Shown here one piece after another: positions 26,366-33,899 of a DNA stretch of 46,994 nt; the stretch's first letter is position 1, and each line of letters opens with the position of its first letter. Under the pieces are notes generated by a model that had not been told where the DNA came from, made no database searches, and saw only the letters and a list, made by a program, of their open reading frames with translations. This DNA is from Rhodobacteraceae bacterium Water-Bin34. GTDB lineage: Bacteria > Pseudomonadota > Alphaproteobacteria > Rhodobacterales > Rhodobacteraceae. The stretch spans positions 1 to 46,994 of the forward strand of contig FZLS01000015.1 in assembly GCA_900197625.1 (NCBI GenBank), written 5' to 3'. The position numbers and the translations under genes were made by a program.

Positions 26366-26580
26366 GGTACTTCCTTAATCATAGTTGGGCGAAAAGTTGG
26401 CAATTTGCCTGACGATGTTGGCATCAGTTCCCAAATTGGGTCAACCATATACAACACATCTTTCCGGCCCTCTGGGGCTTCGTCAAATAACGTATAGAAC
26501 AGCAGTAAAATAGGCGCAACAGATTCGCGCCGGACTGTTATATGAAACCGACTTTTTATTGTTTCCTTTACGTACATAAT
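26353..26580 (-). CDS. hypothetical protein at the head of the cobalamin operon, 75 aa
   Basis: Not recognised. From the ATG at 26580 the protein starts MYVKETIKSRFHITVRRES and continues with a hydrophobic stretch (VAPILLLFYTLF), EAPEGRKDVLYMVDPIWELM and a terminal FRPTMIKEVPCVF. Its stop overlaps the start of the next gene by 13 nt, the arrangement seen all along this operon, which supports translation. Base composition is noticeably richer in G and C than the surroundings. There is no good ribosome site before the ATG; AAGGA lies just inside. It could also be a remnant of a longer gene. Moderate confidence that it is coding. Confidence 0.5.
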   Translation of the reverse strand: MMYVKETIKSRFHITVRRESVAPILLLFYTLFDEAPEGRKDVLYMVDPIWELMPTSSGKLPTFRPTMIKEVPCVF

Positions 26581-26655
26581 AAGTTGCAAGGCTTTTAATT
26601 GAATCAAGTGAAAATTGTTTGCTAAATAGATTAAAAAATAAAAAAGGGATTTGTT

Positions 26656-27630
26656 ATGGGTTTGCTGGTGGATGGAGAATGGGTCGACAAATGGTATGAT
26701 ACTAAAGCAAGCGGTGGAAAATTTGTACGACAAGAAGCTGGGTTTCGTAATTGGATAACAAAAGATGGTTCAGCTGGTATCAGTGGTAATGATGGATACA
26801 GAGCTGAAAGTGGTCGATACCATTTATATGTTTCATTAGCATGCCCATGGGCGCACAGAACTCTAATTTTTCGAACACTTAAAGATTTACAAAAGCATAT
26901 TTCTGTAGATGTAGTTCACCCAGATATGCTGAATGAAGGATGGACTTTTGAGCAGCGCGGAGCAGCTAAAGGGGATAGTTTGTTTCAATCCAAATTTGCT
27001 CATGAAATTTATACTCGAGCCAATCCAACAGCAAATACTCGAGTAACAGTGCCTATCTTATGGGATAAAAAAACCAATACAATTGTATCAAATGAATCTT
27101 CAGAGATTATTCGCATGTTTAATTCTGCATTCGACCATATTACTGGAAATAATATTGATTTTTGGCCAATTAATATGCGAAATGAAATAGAAGAGGTTAA
27201 TGCCAAAATATATTCAGAAATAAATAATGGCGTCTACAAAGCAGGCTTTGCGACTACACAAACTGCATATGATAATGCTGTAAACATTTTATTTGATGGC
27301 CTTGATTGGGTTGAAAACAGATTGCAAGATAACAGGTATCTTTTAGGGGATACTTTAACAGAAGCAGATTGGCGTTTATTTACGTCTCTGGTTCGCTTCG
27401 ATAGCGTGTATGTCTTGCATTTTAAATGCAATCGTAAACGTATTATAGATTATCATAATATCTGGAATTATGTTCGTGAACTTTATCAGTATAATGGGAT
27501 AAAAGAGACTGTAGACTTTGACCATATTGTACGACATTATCATTATAGTCACGAAACTATAAATCCAAATAGAATTATTCCAACAAACCCAATAATTGAC
27601 TGGAATGAAGCTTTTGAACGCAATTTTTAA
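26656..27630 (+). CDS. glutathionyl-hydroquinone reductase (Xi-class GST)
   Basis: Cytosolic reductase that removes glutathione from glutathionyl-hydroquinones, 324 residues (family 310-330). The catalytic Cys is C63 in LACPWAHRTLIFR; SNESSEIIRMFNSAF contributes glutathione binding, and the C-terminal helical domain has the hallmark LGDTLTEADWRLFTSLVRFD and YHNIWNYVRELY. Divergent from the cobalamin operon. Other names used are YqjG and ECM4-like. Confidence 0.93.
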   Translation: MGLLVDGEWVDKWYDTKASGGKFVRQEAGFRNWITKDGSAGISGNDGYRAESGRYHLYVSLACPWAHRTLIFRTLKDLQKHISVDVVHPDMLNEGWTFEQRGAAKGDSLFQSKFAHEIYTRANPTANTRVTVPILWDKKTNTIVSNESSEIIRMFNSAFDHITGNNIDFWPINMRNEIEEVNAKIYSEINNGVYKAGFATTQTAYDNAVNILFDGLDWVENRLQDNRYLLGDTLTEADWRLFTSLVRFDSVYVLHFKCNRKRIIDYHNIWNYVRELYQYNGIKETVDFDHIVRHYHYSHETINPNRIIPTNPIIDWNEAFERNF

Positions 27631-27744
27631 CCAAGTTGATATTTATTCTTCATGAATTGGTGAAATTAAAATCTAAATAAGAATAAAATTAATTGCGCTT
27701 TATGCTACTTATGTGCAAGCAGGTTCAAAAATAAGGAGCTTAGC

Positions 27745-28116
27745 ATGTCAACTACAATTACAGTATGTGAAACTTGCAAACGAACAAACTGGAATGCTGA
27801 AATAGATAATAAAACTGATGGTGAAGTTTTAGCTGATTTAATTGAATCAATGTCTGATAAAGTTCCAAATATAACTATCAGAAGACATGCATGTCTGATG
27901 GGTTGTGATTTTGCATGTAATGTAGCAATTCAAAGCGAAAATAAATTAAATTATGTTTTGGGTAATTTTTCTCCAAACATTGAAAGTGCGCAAGGTATCA
28001 TAGAGTACGCAAAATTACATGATGCAAGCGAAAAAGGCCAAGTGCCCTTCAGGGACTGGCCTCAAGAAATAAAAGGTCACTTTCGCGCTCGCCTGCCTGT
28101 ATTAGGGAATAATTAA
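27745..28116 (+). CDS. DUF1636 family protein, ferredoxin-like, cobalamin-linked
   Basis: A 123-residue protein with C8-X2-C11 near the N-terminus and C50, C54 and C58 (ACLMGCDFACNVA), the arrangement of a thioredoxin-like [2Fe-2S] or other metal-binding fold. DUF1636 genes often sit in cobalamin clusters and may take part in metal or electron supply; the exact role is unknown. A good ribosome site (AAGGAG) precedes it. Its stop and the cobC start overlap by one base (TAATG). Confidence 0.85.
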   Translation: MSTTITVCETCKRTNWNAEIDNKTDGEVLADLIESMSDKVPNITIRRHACLMGCDFACNVAIQSENKLNYVLGNFSPNIESAQGIIEYAKLHDASEKGQVPFRDWPQEIKGHFRARLPVLGNN

Positions 28117-29066
28117 TGTTAAAAACAAGAGATCATGGTGGTGGTCTTGATGTTGCCATTTCAAAATATGGCGGTACTCGTGAGCAATGGTTGGATTTAT
28201 CTACAGGAATAAACCCCATGTCCTATACCATTCCAAAAATTCCACAGCATTTTTGGAGTTCTTTACCAGATAGCAAAGCTCAAAAAGAATTATTAATACA
28301 AGCAGGTAAATTTTGGGGTATTCCGCACAATTCAAATATCATGGCAGCATCTGGTGTATCTCAATTAATTGCAGTTTTGCCAAATTTACTTCCAGCAAAT
28401 CAAGTAAGAATTATCAGTCCAACATATAACGAACATGCTGCTGCTTTCAGGTCAAACGGCTGGGAAGTTGGAGATACAGGTAATGTTCAAGTCATTGTAA
28501 ATCCAAATAACCCTGATGGGTTTTGTCACCAAATTACTGAAGAAGATATAAAAGATTTCGAACTTATTATTATAGACGAAAGCTTTTGTGATATTTCACC
28601 AGATAAATCTCTAATTCACTTAGCAAAAAAAGATAATGTAATAATACTGAAAGGTTTAGGAAAGTTTTGGGGGCTTGCTGGTTTGAGGCTTGGCTTTGCA
28701 ATTGCATCACCAAAATTAATAGAAAGTATTATTAGTCATGTTGGCCCATGGGCTATTTCTGGTCCCGCTCAATTTATTGGAAAAGCTGCACTCTCAGATA
28801 GTCATTGGATCGATAATACTCGTATTAGATTAAAAAAAGATAGCACTCGATTAGATCAATTAGTGTCCAGTAAAAATATAAAAGCTATTGGTGGTACAGA
28901 TTTATTTCGTTTGTATGAAGTAAAAAATGCCCACAAAATCCAAGACAAATTAGCACAGAGCTTTATTTGGTCTCGAATTTTCCCATATTCTGAAAATTGG
29001 CTTAGGCTAGGCATTCCTGGCAATCAATCAGAATGGATGAGACTTGCAAAAGCTTTAGAGGAATAG
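28116..29066 (+). CDS. cobC: threonine-phosphate decarboxylase (PLP)
   Basis: Makes (R)-1-amino-2-propanol phosphate, the linker attached to cobyric acid, 316 residues. The aminotransferase fold I is shown by DLSTGINP, VNPNNPDG and IDESFCDI, and the PLP lysine is K183 in LKGLGKFWGLAGLRLGFAI. The chain is slightly shorter than the Salmonella enzyme (CobD there) but complete. The next gene starts directly after its stop codon. Confidence 0.93.
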   Translation: MLKTRDHGGGLDVAISKYGGTREQWLDLSTGINPMSYTIPKIPQHFWSSLPDSKAQKELLIQAGKFWGIPHNSNIMAASGVSQLIAVLPNLLPANQVRIISPTYNEHAAAFRSNGWEVGDTGNVQVIVNPNNPDGFCHQITEEDIKDFELIIIDESFCDISPDKSLIHLAKKDNVIILKGLGKFWGLAGLRLGFAIASPKLIESIISHVGPWAISGPAQFIGKAALSDSHWIDNTRIRLKKDSTRLDQLVSSKNIKAIGGTDLFRLYEVKNAHKIQDKLAQSFIWSRIFPYSENWLRLGIPGNQSEWMRLAKALEE

Positions 29067-30014
29067 ATGAATACACTTCAAATTTTATTATTAGCCTTAA
29101 TTTTAGATTATTTAATTGGAGACCCAAATAAGGTTTGGTCTAGAATACCTCATCCTGCAGTAATAATGGGTAAATTAGTGTCATGGTTTGATCATAGTCT
29201 TAATTTTGGTTCAGCCTTAAAACTCAAAGGTATCCTTACAATTTTTTTTCTATCTTTAATTGCGCTTTTAATAGGTCAGTTTTTACATTTATTACCTGAT
29301 TATGGCTTAATTGAATTGTTGATTACCACAATACTTCTAGCACATAATTCATTAATTAAACATGTTAAGGATGTTTCAGTTGGTTTAAGTAATAGTTTAA
29401 GTGAAGGCAGAAGTGCAGTAGCTTGCATTGTTGGCCGCCAAACAAAAGATTTAGATGAGTCAAATGTAAGTAGAGCAGCGGTAGAAAGTGCTGCCGAAAA
29501 TTTTTCTGATGCAGTTCTCGCCCCAGTTTTTTGGTATTTATTATTAGGATTACCTGGGTTGTTTCTATATAAAATGACAAACACTGCTGATAGTATGATT
29601 GGCTATAAATCAGAAAAATATTTATTATTTGGATTTGGAGCCGCAAAATTTGATGATCTGATGAATTTGATACCATCTAGAATTTGTGGCATGATTATGT
29701 GTGCAGCATATTTCTCAAAAGCAAACTTTTTAGTAATGTTTAAAGACGCGAAATTACATGCATCTCCAAATGCAGGTTGGCCAGAAGCAGCAATGGCTTC
29801 AATTTTAAACGTCGCACTAGCAGGACCAAGAATTTATCATGACAAATTAACTGATTATGAATTTATAAATTCATCAGGTAGGCAAAATATGAATAGAAAA
29901 GATATAAATTACGCAATAAAAGTACTGAACAGATCGTGGCTTTTTGTTATTATAATTATTTCGATTTTTAATCTCTATCCATTAATTTTTAATGATATCA
30001 GTACAATCAACTAA
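29067..30014 (+). CDS. cobD: adenosylcobinamide-phosphate synthase, CobD/CbiB
   Basis: Integral membrane enzyme that joins aminopropanol (phosphate) to adenosylcobyric acid, 315 residues. The start LILDYLIGDPNKVWSRIPHPAVIMG, the GRQTKDLDESNVSRAAVESAAEN block, FSDAVLAPVFWYLLLGLPG and NAGWPEAAMASIL are diagnostic. About five membrane helices are apparent. There is no gap after cobC; transcription ends at the terminator at 30023. Confidence 0.95.
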   Translation: MNTLQILLLALILDYLIGDPNKVWSRIPHPAVIMGKLVSWFDHSLNFGSALKLKGILTIFFLSLIALLIGQFLHLLPDYGLIELLITTILLAHNSLIKHVKDVSVGLSNSLSEGRSAVACIVGRQTKDLDESNVSRAAVESAAENFSDAVLAPVFWYLLLGLPGLFLYKMTNTADSMIGYKSEKYLLFGFGAAKFDDLMNLIPSRICGMIMCAAYFSKANFLVMFKDAKLHASPNAGWPEAAMASILNVALAGPRIYHDKLTDYEFINSSGRQNMNRKDINYAIKVLNRSWLFVIIIISIFNLYPLIFNDISTIN

Positions 30015-30022
30015 AGTATCAT

Positions 30023-30051
30023 TCTGAAATAAATTTCAGATATTTTTCTTT
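30023..30051 (+). terminator. intrinsic terminator after cobD
   Basis: TCTGAAA and TTTCAGA form a perfect 7-bp stem with a four-base loop, followed by TATTTTTCTTTCT. It starts 9 nt after the cobD stop codon. Confidence 0.7.
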
Positions 30052-30237
30052 CTAATTTTACTATGATTTTTTTTTAAAAAATTAAATCTATCGATTTATT
30101 AATAAAGAATTACGAAATATTTCGACGATTTACTTGTAATTTCTAATAAAAATATGGTGTAAATCCACAAAATATATAGGTTTTTAGGCCATTTATCGCC
30201 AAAACCCATAAAAATAAGGTAATTTTGCATTTTTTCC

Positions 30238-30266
30238 TTGGACAATTTGATTTTTAGGCACAATAT
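30238..30266 (+). promoter_or_regulatory. candidate sigma70 promoter of the HU gene
   Basis: TTGGAC (30238-30243), 17-bp spacer and CAATAT (30261-30266). It gives a leader of about 55 nt before the HU start codon. Confidence 0.5.
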
Positions 30267-30327
30267 GTGGTTATAAGATCATTACAGAGTAGAATATTTT
30301 GTATTCATTTAATTTAAGGAGCAGCAA

Positions 30328-30618
30328 ATGTCACAGAAACCAATGACAAAAACCCAATTGGTTGCCAATCTTGCAGAAGCAACTGGCAGCGATAAAGTAA
30401 CGGCTAATAGAGCATTAGAAGCATTAGCTGACATCGTCTCAAAAGAAGTCGCTGCAGGTGGTGCAGTTACACTTCCAGGATTAGGAAAATTCCAATGTCG
30501 TGCACGCCCTGAACGTATGGTGCGAAACCCAGCTACTGGCGAACAATTCATGAAAGCTGCAGACAGGGTAGCAAAAGTGACTATCGCAAAAGCATTAAAA
30601 GACGTAATAAACGATTAA
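30328..30618 (+). CDS. HU-family DNA-binding protein
   Basis: Histone-like nucleoid protein, 96 residues. The dimerisation part is LVANLAEATGSDKVTANRALEALADIV, and the DNA-intercalating arm contains RNPATGEQF. It binds and bends DNA non-specifically as a homo- or heterodimer. The start is preceded by AAGGAG at six bases, and GC content rises inside the gene, consistent with high expression. Single-gene unit with its own promoter and terminator. Confidence 0.95.
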   Translation: MSQKPMTKTQLVANLAEATGSDKVTANRALEALADIVSKEVAAGGAVTLPGLGKFQCRARPERMVRNPATGEQFMKAADRVAKVTIAKALKDVIND

Positions 30619-30666
30619 TTCTGTTGAGGAATATTTAATCCTCGACGAACAAATTTAGATGATTAA

Positions 30667-30693
30667 GGTCGCCATAATACGGCGACCTTTTTT
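30667..30693 (+). terminator. strong intrinsic terminator after the HU gene
   Basis: GGTCGCC and GGCGACC form a perfect 7-bp GC-rich stem (9 with flanking A-T) around a 7-nt loop, followed by six T. A textbook rho-independent terminator. Confidence 0.95.
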
Positions 30694-30705
30694 GTTGAGA
30701 AATCT

Positions 30706-31566
30706 ATGGACATTAAATCAGTAATTATGGGATTAACTTTTGCACTTATTTGGTCAAGTGCCTTCACATCTGCACGCATAATTGTTCAAGTTGCACCACC
30801 ATTATCAATATCAGCTTTAAGGTTTTTAATTGCAGGCTTAATTGCAGTAAGCATTGCATATATCTTAGGTCAAAGAGCAAAATTTTCGTACAAACAATGG
30901 GTTGGCATCATATTATTTGGGTTATGTCAGAATGCGATCTATCTAGGTTTCTTTTTCATGGCAATGACAAGAATAGAAGCTTCTGTTGCATCAATAATAG
31001 CGTCCAGCATGCCTCTACTAGTTGCTTTGGCTCTAACAACAATATTTAAAGATAGATTATCTCTTTTAGGCTATTCAGGATTAATTATTGGTTTTTTTGG
31101 AGTAATATTAATAATGTCTTCTAGACTATCTAATGGAATAGATATCATTGGAATTATTCAATGTATTTTAGGAGTATTAGCATTAACAATAGCTACCTTG
31201 TCAGTTAAATCTGCTTCCACCGGCGGTAATCTTTTTATGGTAGTTGGGCTACAAATGCTTGTAGGCTCCGCAGCACTTAGTGTTCCAGCTATTGCATTTG
31301 AAACGTGGGATGTTGTTTGGGATAAAAAAGTTGCCATTGCTTTTGCGTATACAATTGTAGTTCCAGGAATTATTGCCACATATATTTGGTTTCTATTAGT
31401 TGAACGTATTGGCGCTACAAAAGCTGCAACCTTTCATTTTCTGAATCCATTTTTTGGAGTGGCTATTGCTGCAATGTTATTAAACGAAAAGTTGTCTTAT
31501 TATGATATGCTTGGAGTAGTGATAATTATGTTAGGTATTTTTGCTGTCCAAAAATCAAAAATTTAG
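30706..31566 (+). CDS. EamA/DMT-family transporter
   Basis: Inner-membrane drug/metabolite transporter-like protein, 286 residues, about ten predicted helices arranged as two EamA repeats (about 8-135 and 148-282). Typical stretches are FALIWSSAFTSARIIVQVAPP and, near the end, ATTFHFLNPFF-like AATFHFLNPFFGVAIAAMLL. The substrate cannot be inferred; relatives export amino acids or other metabolites. It begins 13 nt after the HU terminator, so its promoter probably overlaps that region, and its stop is one base from the convergent aroC stop. Confidence 0.88.
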   Translation: MDIKSVIMGLTFALIWSSAFTSARIIVQVAPPLSISALRFLIAGLIAVSIAYILGQRAKFSYKQWVGIILFGLCQNAIYLGFFFMAMTRIEASVASIIASSMPLLVALALTTIFKDRLSLLGYSGLIIGFFGVILIMSSRLSNGIDIIGIIQCILGVLALTIATLSVKSASTGGNLFMVVGLQMLVGSAALSVPAIAFETWDVVWDKKVAIAFAYTIVVPGIIATYIWFLLVERIGATKAATFHFLNPFFGVAIAAMLLNEKLSYYDMLGVVIIMLGIFAVQKSKI

Positions 31567-31567
31567 A

Positions 31568-32668
31568 CTACCCTATTTTACCTTGATTTTCTCCAATTTG
31601 TCCTCGATGCAACATTAAATGATCTAATATCACACATGCCATCATTGCCTCTCCTACAGGAACTGCTCTAATACCAACACATGGGTCATGACGACCTTTT
31701 GTTATTATTGAGGTTTGATTGCCAGATTTAGTAATGGTGTCGCGTTCTTTAAGAATAGACGAAGTTGGCTTTACTGCAAATCGACAAACTATATCTTGCC
31801 CAGTTGAAATACCGCCCAAAACACCACCCGCATGATTGGAGTTATATTTAGGTTTTCCTTTAGAAAATCCAATTTCATCTGCATTACTTTCCCCAGTAAA
31901 CTCAGCTGACTCAAATCCCGCACCAATTTCTACTCCCTTAACGGCATTAATTGACATCATAGCTGTAGCAATATCAGTATCTATTTTACCATAAATTGGA
32001 GCACCAAGGCCAGCTGGTACACCACTTGCAATAACTTCAATAACTGCCCCAACGGAGTTTCCAGACTTGCGCAATTGATCTAAATATTCTGCCCATAATA
32101 TTGCTGCGTTAGCATCAGGAGTCCAAAATGGATTTTTTTCTATTTCATTTAAATCTATTTTAGTTCTATTGATTTTATGTGGCCCCATTTGAACCATATA
32201 AGCACAGATCTTAATGTCTGGTGCTAAAGATTCCAAAACCTTTCTTGCAACACCTCCTGCAGCAACTCTTGCAGCAGTTTCCCTAGCGGACGATCGACCA
32301 CCACCACGATAATCTCGAATGCCATATTTCTGCCAGTAAGTTATGTCTGCGTGGCCAGGCCTAAACTTATCCATAATTTCTGAGTAATCTTTAGATCTCT
32401 GGTCAGTATTCTCAATCATTAACTGAATTGGATGCCCAGTTGTATTTCCTTCAAACATGCCAGAAAGAATTTTTACTTCATCTGCTTCACGCCTTTGGGT
32501 TGTATATTTATTTTGTCCAGGCTTGCGTCTATCAAGCCAGTACTGCAAGTCATTTGAATTTAATTCAACATTAGGAGGACAGCCATCAATAGTTGCCCCA
32601 AGTGCTGGTCCATGACTTTCGCCCCATGTCGTTACCGTAAACAACCGTCCAAATGAATTCGTAGCCAT
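31568..32668 (-). CDS. aroC: chorismate synthase
   Basis: Last step of the shikimate pathway (EPSP to chorismate, needing reduced FMN), 366 residues. The N-terminal signature [19 protein letters not shown], the central [29 protein letters not shown] and the C-terminal GGISTGQDI with [13 protein letters not shown] are intact. A GGAG ribosome site precedes the ATG. Divergent from the thiamine operon. Confidence 0.97.
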   Translation of the reverse strand: MATNSFGRLFTVTTWGESHGPALGATIDGCPPNVELNSNDLQYWLDRRKPGQNKYTTQRREADEVKILSGMFEGNTTGHPIQLMIENTDQRSKDYSEIMDKFRPGHADITYWQKYGIRDYRGGGRSSARETAARVAAGGVARKVLESLAPDIKICAYMVQMGPHKINRTKIDLNEIEKNPFWTPDANAAILWAEYLDQLRKSGNSVGAVIEVIASGVPAGLGAPIYGKIDTDIATAMMSINAVKGVEIGAGFESAEFTGESNADEIGFSKGKPKYNSNHAGGVLGGISTGQDIVCRFAVKPTSSILKERDTITKSGNQTSIITKGRHDPCVGIRAVPVGEAMMACVILDHLMLHRGQIGENQGKIG

Positions 32669-32730
32669 GTGTCATACTCCAATGCTTTTTTAACCATTAA
32701 CCTAGGAAGAGTATAAAAGAAAACCCATCC

Positions 32731-32759
32731 TTGATTATTTTTTAATACTTGATTAGATA
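32731..32759 (+). promoter_or_regulatory. candidate promoter of the thiBPQ operon
   Basis: TTGATT (32731-32736), 17-bp spacer and TAGATA (32754-32759), placing the transcript start just before the TPP riboswitch. Confidence 0.5.
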
Positions 32760-32766
32760 CATCTTT

Positions 32767-32848
32767 ACCTCGGGGGGCCAATTTGGCTGAGATGCGTTTA
32801 CGCGAACCCGTCGAACCTGAACCGGATCATACCGGCGTAGGGAAGGTT
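32767..32848 (+). promoter_or_regulatory. TPP (THI-box) riboswitch
   Basis: All conserved parts are present: CTCGGGG at the 5' side, GGCTGAGATG (pyrimidine sensor), ACCCGTCGAACCTGA, ACCGGATCATACCGG and the 3' GCGTAGGGAAGG. It binds thiamine pyrophosphate and lowers expression of the downstream importer. Downstream, CCCCCTTACGC (about 32861-32871) can pair with GCGTAGGG of the aptamer, which suggests a switch between two folds controlling either early termination or translation from the GGAG site before thiB. Confidence 0.95.
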
Positions 32849-32894
32849 TCGTTTCAAACGACCCCCTTACGCTTGTAGCAATTGGAGAATTGAA

Positions 32895-33899
32895 ATGAAT
32901 AAATTTATTAACTTTGCTGCAGGCTTTTTATTGGCATCAGTCACAACAGCCTCAGCTCAAGATTTACCTAAATTAACTGTTTACACATATGATAGCTTTG
33001 TTTCTGATTGGGGTCCTGGCCCAGCAATCAAAAAAGCTTTCGAAAAAACTTGTCTGTGTGAACTTAATTTAGTTGGCGCTGGTGATGGAGCTGCATTGCT
33101 ATCTCGCCTTCAACTTGAGGGAAAGCGAACACAAGCAGATATTGCCCTTGGGTTAGATACAAACTTAACAGCAAGAGCTGCATCTAGTGGATTATTTGCA
33201 AATCATAACAATAATTTAAAAAATCTTGATCTACCAATCGATTGGTCCGATGATCTCTTCATTCCATACGACTGGGGTTATTTTGCTTTTATTTATGATA
33301 ATACTAAAGTTAAAAACCCACCAAAGAGTTTTGAAGAACTGATTATGATGCCAGATGATTTTAAGATTGTCATTCAAGACCCTCGCTCATCAACACCAGG
33401 ACTTGGTTTGTTATTATGGGTAAAAGAAGCCTACCCGGATCGTGCTGCAGAAATTTGGAAAGGACTTGCTCCTAAAATTTTAACTGTTACAGCAGGCTGG
33501 TCAGAAGCATACGGTATGTTTATTGAAGGTGAAGCAGATATGGTATTATCATATACAACATCACCAGCATATCATATCATTGCTGAAAACGATGAAACAA
33601 AATCTGCTGCTAATTTTGATGAAGGTCACTACATGCAAATAGAGGTAGCTGCAAAATTGGTATCTAGTAAAAACCCAGAATTAGCAGATAAATTTTTAAA
33701 ATTTATGACTTCAAATGATTTTCAATCTATTATTCCAACAACCAATTGGATGTATCCAGCAGTATTGCCAAAAGATGGTTTGCCCGATGGATTTGCGAAA
33801 CTAATATCACCATCTAAAAGTTTACTTATTCCCTCAAGCGAAGCTGAAAATGTAAGAAGTGAGGCACTCTCAGAATGGCTTACAGCACTCAGCAAATAA
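32895..33899 (+). CDS. thiB: thiamine ABC transporter substrate-binding protein
   Basis: Periplasmic binding protein for thiamine and its phosphates, 334 residues. A signal peptide (MNKFINFAAGFLLASVTTASA) is followed by the family start LPKLTVYTYDSFVSDWGPGPAIK; the ligand pocket region includes DWGYFAFIYDNTK and the late TNWMYPA. Behind a TPP riboswitch, which confirms the substrate. Ribosome site GGAG seven bases upstream. Confidence 0.96.
   Translation: MNKFINFAAGFLLASVTTASAQDLPKLTVYTYDSFVSDWGPGPAIKKAFEKTCLCELNLVGAGDGAALLSRLQLEGKRTQADIALGLDTNLTARAASSGLFANHNNNLKNLDLPIDWSDDLFIPYDWGYFAFIYDNTKVKNPPKSFEELIMMPDDFKIVIQDPRSSTPGLGLLLWVKEAYPDRAAEIWKGLAPKILTVTAGWSEAYGMFIEGEADMVLSYTTSPAYHIIAENDETKSAANFDEGHYMQIEVAAKLVSSKNPELADKFLKFMTSNDFQSIIPTTNWMYPAVLPKDGLPDGFAKLISPSKSLLIPSSEAENVRSEALSEWLTALSK

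Larger units (their letters stand above)
30015..30327. other. intergenic region between cobD and HU
   Basis: A 313-nt region with no gene. It holds the cobD terminator, a 12-bp perfect palindrome CGAAATATTTCG (30113-30124) and the HU promoter. The rest is very AT-rich with long T and A runs and may be curved DNA. Confidence 0.6.

Noticed and set aside
26581-26733. 51 extra codons upstream of the 75-aa ORF on the minus strand
   Set aside because: They run through the divergent promoter region and into the hydroquinone reductase gene; the extension has no ribosome site and a composition unlike the rest.
27642-27687. 9-bp inverted repeat (TTTATTCTT / AAGAATAAA) before the DUF1636 gene
   Set aside because: Pure A/T-rich arms with a 28-nt loop in an AT-rich genome; no T run and no riboswitch core nearby, so likely chance.
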